Below, in pieces: positions 57,046-64,000 of a stretch of 64,000 nucleotides of DNA. The position numbers and the translations under genes are program-made. The DNA comes from Castor canadensis (taxonomy: Eukaryota > Chordata > Mammalia > Rodentia > Castoridae): contig NC_133401.1 in NCBI RefSeq assembly GCF_047511655.1, positions 11,378,001 through 11,442,000 of the forward strand. The letters are read 5' to 3'. Numbering within the stretch: the first letter of the stretch is position 1; each line of letters starts with the position of its first letter. The notes below the pieces were generated by a model. It made no database searches. It saw only the letters and a program-made list of their open reading frames with translations, and was not told the DNA's origin.

Positions 57046-57252
57046 GCTGGGTGGCAGTATCTCACACCAGTAATCCTAGCTACCTGGGAGGAAGAGATCA
57101 GGAGTATCATGGTTCAAAGCCAGCTGGGGCAAATAGTTTGCAAGACCTTATGCAAAACAGGGCTGGTGGAGTTGCTCAAGGGCTAGAATCCCTGTCTAGG
57201 AAGCATGAGGCCCTGAGGTCAAGCCAGAGTGCCAGCAAAAACATAAATAAAT
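57046..57252 (+). mobile_element. Composite B1+ID SINE inside the L1, with TSD
   Basis: GGCTGGGTGGCAGTATCTCA, GGAGTTGCTCAAGGGCTAGA, and an A-rich end (AACATAAATAAATA). Flanked by AAAATGTCAGAG (57,034-57,045) and AAAATGTCAAAGAG (57,253 on), a near-perfect target-site duplication. Confidence 0.9.
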
Positions 57253-57594
57253 AAAATGTCAAAGAGTCCTCAAATAACCTAAGAATGCACCTCAAGACTT
57301 AGAAAACAAGAACAATGTAAAGCTGAAATTAGTTAGTGGAAAGAAATAATAAATATCAGAGAATAAATTAATGAAATGGAGAGTAAAAAAATATATATAT
57401 ATATATAAAGAACCAATGAAACTAAAAGTTGGTTGTTTGAAAAGATAACCAATTAACTGACAAACTCTCAGCCAAACTCACCAAAGGCAACAGGGAGAAG
57501 ACCCATAAAGTTAGAGATGATAAAAGAAGGGAATATCACCCCAAAGACCAATGAAATCCAGATGGAATACTTCAAAAACTTGTATTCACTTTTC

Positions 57595-58568
57595 CAAAAA
57601 CACTTCATAACATAATGCTGTCAACATTGGAACAATTTTTAACATAATTTTATAATATTTACTGAAACATAATTCGCATACTAAGAAATTTACCCTTTTA
57701 AAGTACAGTGCCGCTAGCCTACAGGAAACATTAATCTGTCTCCATGGATTTATCTATTTGCACATATCACATAAACAGAATCATAAAAATGTGTCTACTT
57801 TCACCTTGTATAAGCTTTACAAACTTTTTCCATGTTATAGCACATATCTGTAATTAATACCTTTTATCCACTTTCAGTTGATATTTGGGTTTCAACTTTG
57901 GCCATTATGAATAAAGCTATTATGAATGCTTTTGTTCAAGTTTTTGTGGGGACAACGAATTTTAGCAAGTACATATTTCTAAAGCCAAATAGCATTACAG
58001 GTTACAAGAATTTATTCACAACCCTGTCTAGCATGTTAGCTTCATAATTATATAACTTCTTATTCCAGGATCTGGCCTGAAGAAAATCATCCTCCACTGC
58101 CCCGGAAATTTCATTCTTTGGCCTCCGGTAGTCTCTCTTTCTTCATCAAAACCATCACTATGCATACGACTTGAACTGCTAGGTAACATTCTCCTTTTGG
58201 TCCCCTGGTAAGCATCCTCCATCTGTTTCTCTAGTCTCTAATTTTCCACATATCTGATTCCTCTTGAATCTTATCGTGAGCATCAGTGTGCCGGATGACA
58301 TTCCTCAGGAGGACTTTCCCTAACGGAACCCGGGACATTCTTCAATCCCTGGATCCTGAGGAATTAGGCATCTTGTTAGTGGGAGACGAGGAACTGCTCC
58401 ATTACAAGATATCCTCCGACCCGGGCAGCCAAGGAGTCGGGGCTCAAAGGCAGCTGTACAGCTCCGCCCGAGCCCTTCGTGAAAGAGCGGCCTTCCCACC
58501 GGTTCCTCTGCCCTCGCCCGGGCCGGGGCCCCCGCCGCCTCCCCCAGCCCAGCCTGGCAGACCACGCA
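57595..58568 (-). mobile_element. Chimeric retrocopy: NKAPD1 5' part joined to an L1 3' end
   Basis: Read on the minus strand: GC-rich 5'UTR (58,567-58,339), NKAPD1 coding sequence (58,338 to about 58,028), then an old L1 ORF2-3'/3'UTR (about 58,020-57,600; plus strand CATTATGAATAAAGCTATTA and CCATGGATTTATCTATTTGC are the antisense landmarks). The whole lies inside ORF2 of the plus-strand L1, whose codons continue on each side (KNLYS before 57,590; ELENLEEMDK after 58,569). A full mRNA 5' end fused to an L1 3' end is the product expected from template switching during target-primed reverse transcription. The A-tail and TSD are eroded. Confidence 0.65.
58028..58338 (-). pseudogene. NKAPD1: NKAPD1 (C11orf57) processed pseudogene, 3' truncated
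   Basis: From the ATG at 58,338 the minus strand reads [20 protein letters not shown], then [14 protein letters not shown]. After a 1-nt deletion it continues in another frame as KQMEDAYQGTKRRMLPSSSS, SDGFDEE, and PKNEISG. It closely resembles the N-terminal 110 or so residues of NKAPD1, a small nuclear, Lys/Ser-rich NKAP-domain-containing protein whose role is poorly known. No intron interrupts it, and about 230 nt of GC-rich 5'UTR precede it, so it derives from spliced mRNA. The C-terminal two thirds are absent, replaced by L1 sequence. I recognise the protein from memory of its N-terminus; the gene name should be confirmed. Confidence 0.78.
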
Positions 58569-58751
58569 GCCTGAACTGGAAAATCTTGAAGAAATGGATA
58601 AATTTCTAGGTGCATGTGACCTACCTAAAAAGACTCAAGAGGACATCAACAGGTCTGTACCTCATTCTATGAGGCCAGCCTTCCACTGATACCAAAACCC
58701 TAAAAAAGAAACAAAAAGTAGAAATTGTAGATGAACATAGATGCAAAAATT

Positions 58752-58830
58752 CTTTTTTCATTTTATCATTTTTACATTTACTCACATGTGTATGTATATC
58801 ATTTGGGCCATGACAGACTATAAGAAAGAC
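58752..58830 (-). mobile_element. Short antisense L1 3' tail
   Basis: CTTTTTTCATTTTATCATTT, then ATGTGTATGTATATCATTTG: complement of the L1 3' terminus at 845-887. It splits the host L1 at the codons NIDAKI. Confidence 0.5.
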
Positions 58831-58983
58831 ATGGCGTTTTTGCTAGTTTGGGATAAAGACCGCTATAACAGAGAGAGATTCTTAATAAAATCTTTGCAAA
58901 TTTGTAATAAATCATTTGCAAACCAAATTCTTAATAAAATATTTGCAAACCAAATTCCACAACATGGTGAAGTGATCACACAC

Positions 58984-59539
58984 TGTCGGGAGCTGACAGG
59001 TGTATGGAATAAACCGCGGGTTGGGTTTCAGTTTGGCACAGCCCAAAACTGCAGAAAGGAGAAAGCATAGTTATTCCCAATAGATCGCTTCTTGAATTGG
59101 CACAGCCTCAACCGCAGAGGTGGGCAAGATGCGGTACAGCTGTTTAAGATGTTTACATTGGGAGAGAAGTTGTCACAGGTTTCTCCTGTTCCCGAGGATT
59201 ACAATGTCACACCCTCCCCTGAGAAGTGTGTCTCTGCCTGGTGTTGCTACTGTGTATAATAAACGCACTGGAGGTGGAGGGGCCAGTGTGTCTCCATCAG
59301 AGCACCCAGCCTACCTGGCCCCAGCGTCATGCACGTTTTGTCTTTTGTCTGTTGTCTTTTCCGGCACCTCCCATAACCCCATTTGTGCAGCCTGCTCTAA
59401 ATGGTATATAAGAAATTTCCCTTTGTTCTCGGGGCTCAGCCTTTGGTCATGAGTCCACTGACTAACTGCCTGCTTGCTTAGTAACTTACTTCCTGAAATC
59501 TTTGGTGCCCTCTCAGTCTGTCTCAGCCCTCCTGCAACA
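58984..59539 (+). repeat. 5' LTR of ERV2
   Basis: Begins TGTCGGGAGCTGAC, where the host L1 codons stop, and ends CCTCCTGCAACA. Core promoter ATGGTATATAAGAAA at about 59,400. The following TTTGTTCTCGGGGCTCAGCC parallels the R region of ERV1. The start is inferred; the end is well supported by alignment with ERV1. Confidence 0.7.
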
Positions 59540-60222
59540 TTTCTGTGAGCCCGCCCTGGACTTGGATGGTGGCGATTCCACTCCTTGTCACTGGTTCAAA
59601 GTCCCCATCCCACTGGAACAGCTGCCCCTGCCAGGCACCACTGGACCATGTTCATCTGAGTGGGGGAGCCTCTCTCCTGGTGAGCGAAGGAAGTGAGTTC
59701 CGGTTGCACAAAGAACATGGGAAGGCTTGGGAACCAATCTTGGAGCCCCACTCATCAGACTTGTAAGAACCGGAGTTCAAATTCAGACCTGCCTCTGGAG
59801 GCAGAAGGGAGTCTGATCAATTCTCAGTAGGAAACCGAGTAACACCCTTTTTTGGAGTGCAGCTGTGTCTTTCAGGTTCAGGGAGCAGGGTAGAAATACT
59901 GTGCTGTGTGAGAGTGTATGAAAGTGCAAGCCCAAGACACAGGCTGGTTATGAAGCACATGTGGAGTCCCAATCCATGGATCTGTGGCAAAGTCATATGG
60001 TCTAGGGTGAGCCCTAACAGGTTCTCCAGTCCAGAGTTTATATGGACTCACTATGGCCAAGAGACACCTAAATCCCCACGAGGGGTGCAGCTGGAGATGG
60101 GGAAGGTGAATGATGTTATTTGTTTTCCCTTATGTGCTGCAAAGGTGAACCTCTTACCTCATCTCCATAGCTCTCACCCCTTCCATCTTTGTTTCTATCT
60201 AGATGTCTGGCAAACAGGAGAA

Positions 60223-60817
60223 ATGGGAAGAGGTCAGAGTAAAAACACTCCCCTAGAACTGTAAGCGGGAACTTAATGGAAATTATGAAGCCAAACTGAC
60301 TCCTGACAAGCTTAGGACGTTCTGTGAAATAAACCGACCTGCTTTTGGTATAGGATGGCCCTTGGAGTGGTCATTAGATAAGGTCATGGCCAAATAGTTT
60401 TTAAAGTAGCTGTATGCAGGCCTGAAACACCCAGATGTTTCCTTATATTGATTGCTGGCAGGATGCAGTCCTTAGCACATGTGGCTAAAGCCCAACCCAG
60501 AGAAAGCATGCAGGGTTATGGTAGCCAAGGCAGCAGCAGCTTCTAAGTACAGGGAAAAATGTAAAAAGCCAAAAAAATCCATATTAACGGTGAATCCCGA
60601 GGAGTCCCTGCCCCGCCATGTGCCACTGTTTAGATTAGAGAATTCTAGGAGCTGCAGGTTTCTGCCAGATCTGGATCCCCAATTACTCTCTCTTGGAAAA
60701 ACCCCTTATGAATCAGAAAGTGGGAGAGTGGGAACCCATGGTATGGAGAGAAAAACAAACAACCAAAAAAAGGCCTTTAAAAAATTAAGAGGGTACTCTC
60801 AACTGCCCCTGCTCTGA
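60223..60817 (+). pseudogene. ERV2 gag remnant (matrix to p12-like)
   Basis: Starts at an ATG-Gly codon pair suited to myristoylation, preceded by an acceptor-like TATCTAG. Recognisable pieces: KLTPDKLRTFCE and FGIGWPLEWSLDK (matrix, 60,280-60,385), then KYREKCKKPKKSILTVNPEE (60,550-60,610) and a proline-poor p12-like tail to 60,817. Several in-frame stops. Capsid and nucleocapsid are missing. Confidence 0.82.
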
Positions 60818-60831
60818 CAGGGCAGGCAGTT

Positions 60832-61535
60832 ATGACAAATCCCGTCTTCCTATATGTGTATGAGACTCTGAGAGCTGTAGGAGTCTTGACCCAGCTGCTA
60901 GGTTCCTGGCACTGCCCAGTGACTTATTTATCAAAGCAACTTGATGCAGTTTCCCTAGGCTGGCCGCTCTGCCTGTGCATCCTGGTGGCCACTGCCTTCT
61001 TGGGGGCTGAAGCAGACAAACTTACTTTGAGACAAAAACTCACAGTCTGAGTTCCCCACTCTCTTTTGACTGTCATAAAATGTACAGAAAACTATTGGTT
61101 AACAAATTCCTGAATGGCCAAATGTCAAAGGATATAAAAACCTGCATGTCCAGCTAGAAGTTGTTAAGACTCTAAATCCAGCCACCCTATTACAGGTTGA
61201 TTCAGGCCCACCTGAGCAAGACTGTTTAAGGTTATGGATGAGGTGTTCTCCAGCCGGCCAGCCTTGACCAACCAGCCCATTAGTCTTCCAGATGTTCAGT
61301 ATTTCACGGATGGCAACAGCTTTGTCCCAAAAGACACGCATTTTGCTGGATATGCAGTAGTGACTCTGGAAGCTGTCATTAAAAACACAACCACTGCCAG
61401 TCAGGACTTCTAACTTGGGAGAAAAAGTGTTAAATATAGACAAAAAAATTCTAAAATTACTAAAAGCTGTGTGGGCCCCTAAGCGAGTAGAGGTCATGCA
61501 CTGCCCAGGGCACCAGAAGGGGGACAACAGCTGTT
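60832..61535 (+). pseudogene. ERV2 pol: connection and RNase H remnant
   Basis: 60,832-61,050 encodes the connection domain segment (GVLTQLLGSWHCPVTYLSKQ, LDAVSLGWP). 61,100-61,530 holds RNase H, with FTDGNSFV carrying the first catalytic Asp, AGYAVVTLEAV, and KAVWAPKRVEVMHCPGHQKG. Stops and frameshifts separate the parts. The polymerase domain itself is absent: gag sequence runs straight into the connection domain. Confidence 0.86.
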
Positions 61536-61599
61536 TGGGGAAATAGAAAGGCTGATAGGGAAGCCAAGTGAGCAGCCCTCACAGGAGGACAAACATCAT

Positions 61600-62806
61600 C
61601 CTCACGGACAGCTGCCTTGTTCCTGTGTTCCTTATCTGAATGAGATCTATGGTGTGCTTCACGAGAACAGGCTTGGTTTGAGACTGATGGTGAAAATTTT
61701 CTACTGGACAGATGGTGGAAGTTTACTGAGGCTTGCATTGTCATACCTGAGTCACTGGCTCCCATTTGTCAAAGAGTTCCATGAAGGAACTCACTCAGGA
61801 CAAATAGCCTTTGAGACCACCCTGCCCAGCATTTTTATGTCACCAAGTAAGACAATATGTAAAAGGTGCAGTCTGAGGGCCAAAACCAATCCCCGACGTT
61901 TGCTGGTGTTTGTCTACACCTTCTCAGGATGGATAAAAGCCTGCCCCACTCGGACTGAGAAAGACCAAAAAGTGGCCAATTGTCTTAAAGAAATCATCCC
62001 TCAATTCGGAATACTTCCCCATAATCTCTAAACAGTCTTGCTCCTGTGGGCCTGAATTAACCTGTAATAGGTTGTCTATTGGGTCAGACAATGAGCCTGC
62101 TTTTGTGGATGAAGTGGCTAAGAGTTAATGAGTTAATGGCTAAGAGGTTAAAAATAACTTAAAAGTTAAACCTGGCCTACCACCCCCAGTGTTTGGGAAA
62201 AACAAAAAGTATAAACAGGACTCTAAAAATTACAATAAAAAAACTATGCCAACAGACCCACCTACTATGGGATCAATAACTGCCCATAGCCTTGCTCAGG
62301 ATTAGATCAAGCCCCACCAAACACACAGGTCTTTCCCCTTTTGAAATGTTTATTTTGGCATCCACTCCCTTTAGTCAAGGGCTGTGAGGGGACCTTAAAA
62401 ATTGGTGACCTCACCCTGAGACAACAAATAACGGCCATTGATTTGACTCTCTCAAAAATCAATGACTGGGTAAGAGAGAGACTCCCTGTAAGCCTGACAA
62501 CTCCCATGCACCCTTATAAACCAGGGGATGCTGTTTGAGTAAAGAAATGAAATGTTCAACCATAAAGTCCCACTGGCAAAAACCTTTTATTGTTTTGTCA
62601 CCTCCACAGCAGTTAAGGTAGCAGAGATTATTCCCTGGATCCACCAAAGCCGAGTGAAGCCAGCTTCCCTCAGTTGGGAGTGCATCCCTGACCCATTCTC
62701 CCCATACCAGATCACCTTCAGAACGCTAGAGACCTTCCCCAACAGGACCCTGCTTTCCTGGAGACAACACAAAATCATGGACAAAGAGACATCAGCCCTT
62801 TTCTAG
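61600..62806 (+). pseudogene. ERV2 pol: integrase remnant
   Basis: The zinc-binding domain is visible at 61,770-61,890 (HEGTH with its two His, CKRC with its two Cys), followed by LLVFVYTFSGWIKACPTRTE and EIIPQFGI of the catalytic core (to 62,030). A second core piece with SDNEPAFVDE lies near 62,085. The C-terminal domain is at 62,552-62,806 (TSTAVKVAEIIPWIHQSRVK). At least three frame breaks. Confidence 0.86.
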
Positions 62807-62873
62807 TCACTCTGGAAGCTGACTAGTCTATGAATGGCAGAAGCTTGAGGAGTTGCCCATCTCACTTTTGAAG

Positions 62874-64000
62874 ATGAGTCTGTTCCATGTATTCTTGCTA
62901 ATCTTGGTCAGCTCTCTACCTGGGGACAACCAGGCTTTGGACTGTGACTCATGTATACTCCCTACATAAATGGGGAATGCTGTTACCCTAACTCTGGTTT
63001 CCATACTTATTATTCTCGTGCAGGCACCATTGTTGGGTCATGCACCACAGCCATACCACCTACTCAGTGTGCTTTCGTGATAGTCAGTGTATCTGTTTTA
63101 ACCCCATTTATTGCCCTTGGGAGCAATGGCTAGAAGTCCAAAGTTTTCAGCTCATTAATCACACCTGGGTTAATGACCCCAACAAACCTGAGGCTATACT
63201 ATGATGTGTGTCCCGAAATAGCTGAAAACACCAGACTTGGGCACCTGTGGGGGGCTAGCCTGGGAAAGGACCTAAGGTTAAATGACAAGTATATATGCCC
63301 AAAAGATAACAGTGGGACATGCAGTTGTGTGTACTATAAACAACTCTACTGCCCTTGTTGGGTTATGAAAGATGGGCAACGTAGCTTAAAAGGGAGGTCC
63401 ATACCTCACATACAATTGCCACTCTTTTACAAAAAGGAAGCAACCCTGACTGCACTCTTGCTGCCTGTAGCCCTGTAAATTTCACGATTTTCAACCTCAA
63501 TTATACAGACTGGGAAGCTGGGGAAAAGTCTGACATTTAATCTATAAAAAGGGAACAGACCCCAGTACTTTGCTGCATTTTCAACTATTCACAATCACTC
63601 GTGAGAGCTCCTCATTCCAGGCCTTTCACTCATTTTATGAGGAGATACAAAGAGTTTCCCATCTCAGTTGCAACCAAAAACCTGTTGCTCTCACTAGCTG
63701 AGTCCACAGCACAAAGTCTGAATATAATTTCATGTGATGTTTGTGGAGGAAACAAATGACAAGAGCCCTTTAATGAAACCACTCCCAAGCCATGGAGAGA
63801 GCATTTGGCTCCTAAAAACCTCTATTATTGGGAATTACTGTATCTCCCATCCAAAAGACCAATTCTCCACTTGATCTGCTTGGGACAAAGATTTTACAAT
63901 AATGCTACTCAGGAGACTCAGTGGTGGGGAGGGGGCTCCCAATCACACGGAGCCCCAACCTCAGCCTCTGGCTACAATAACCTGGCATAATCTCAGTGTG
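62874..64000 (+). pseudogene. ERV2 env remnant (surface subunit), partial
   Basis: Starts at the ATG at 62,874 with a hydrophobic signal-like stretch (SLFHVFLLILVSSLPGD), overlapping the end of pol as usual for class I ERVs. Later pieces include Asn-glycosylation sequons (NFT, NYT near 63,480) and a SLNIISCDVCGG segment (63,718-63,750) typical of a class I env lineage. Stops are frequent. The cleavage site and transmembrane subunit lie beyond the window. Confidence 0.75.

Larger units (their letters stand above)
54487..58983 (+). mobile_element. Older L1, sense, 5'UTR to ORF2, with nested insertions
   Basis: It starts with GGCAAGATGGCGGAGTACGA (54,498) in the 5'UTR. ORF1 coding relics lie at about 55,150-56,100 (ETLKARRTMYF, the RRM/CTD signature). 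ORF2 endonuclease begins near 56,180 and runs to 57,590. It resumes at 58,569 (ELENLEEMDKFLG), continues at 58,686-58,755 (DTKTLKK region, then NIDAKI), and ends at about 58,983 where an ERV LTR begins. Interrupted by a SINE (57,046-57,252), a chimeric retrocopy (57,595-58,568) and a short antisense L1 tail (58,752-58,830). Many stops; dead. Confidence 0.88.
58984..64000 (+). mobile_element. Class I (gammaretrovirus-like) ERV, ERV2, 3' end beyond window
   Basis: Plus-strand provirus: 5' LTR, leader, gag matrix remnant, then directly RNase H and integrase (capsid, nucleocapsid, protease and RT are deleted), then a broken env running off the window. Inserted in the older L1 at 58,983. The candidate 4-nt TSD is ACAC (58,980-58,983); its partner would lie outside the window. 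Related to ERV1 in LTR R region, leader, matrix and integrase C-terminus. Confidence 0.88.

Noticed and set aside
58339-58567. CpG-rich stretch as a promoter/CpG island
   Set aside because: It is better explained as the 5'UTR of the NKAPD1 retrocopy; it is short and isolated.
58286-58609. 107-codon plus-strand ORF with a proline-rich tail
   Set aside because: Antisense shadow of the NKAPD1 retrocopy.
1-64000. CRISPR arrays, bacterial operons, phage or plasmid features
   Set aside because: None present; the sequence is plainly mammalian nuclear DNA.

Overview
This is mammalian, almost certainly rodent, intergenic DNA. The density of ID-like tRNA-derived SINEs, B1-like (7SL) SINEs and fused ID+B1 composites points to a rodent. 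The SINE types do not look murine, and I would guess a beaver-like (castorimorph) species, but that is a guess. No prokaryotic, plasmid or CRISPR features occur. No complete host gene is visible; the window is built from retroelements, gene relics and segmental duplications.

Backbone. Three direct, same-orientation copies of one segment can be recognised: a partial copy 0 (about 3.29-5.95 kb), copy A (about 17.8-29.7 kb) and copy B (about 33.3-53.85 kb). Each carries, on the minus strand, part of a prototype galectin gene of the galectin-10/13/14/16 (CLC/PP13) type. Copy B keeps exons 2, 3 and 4, but its exon 2 donor reads AT instead of GT. Copy A keeps exon 2 with good splice sites, has a 1-nt deletion in exon 3, and has lost exon 4. 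Copy 0 keeps damaged exons 3 and 4. No exon 1 was found, so all three are scored as pseudogenes.

Insertions that date the duplication. Copy B alone carries an intact-ORF cytochrome c (CYCS) retrocopy (37.0-38.0 kb) and a gammaretrovirus-like class I ERV on the minus strand (43,781-50,314) with two LTRs and a CCTG target-site duplication. Copy A shows the corresponding uninterrupted site. The ERV itself holds a solo LTR (46.7-47.2 kb) and a retro-insertion whose 5' end is a 5S rRNA copy (45.5-46.0 kb).

Other regions. 0-1 kb: nested L1 tails with clean TSDs. 7.9-9.0 kb: old antisense L1. 9.67-15.6 kb: two L1s lying tail to tail, the minus-strand one nearly full length (5'UTR, ORF1, ORF2) but broken. 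15,663-15,718: an exon with both splice sites that matches exon 2 of RAB3GAP1, apparently an orphan. 54.5-59.0 kb: an older plus-strand L1 interrupted by a minus-strand chimeric retrocopy joining the 5' part of NKAPD1 (C11orf57) mRNA to an L1 3' end. 58,984 to the window edge: a second, related plus-strand ERV with a 5' LTR, a gag remnant, a large gag-pol deletion, RNase H, integrase and a broken env.

All assignments are by eye from the sequence and from remembered family motifs; no alignment or database search was run. Boundaries of old repeats are approximate.
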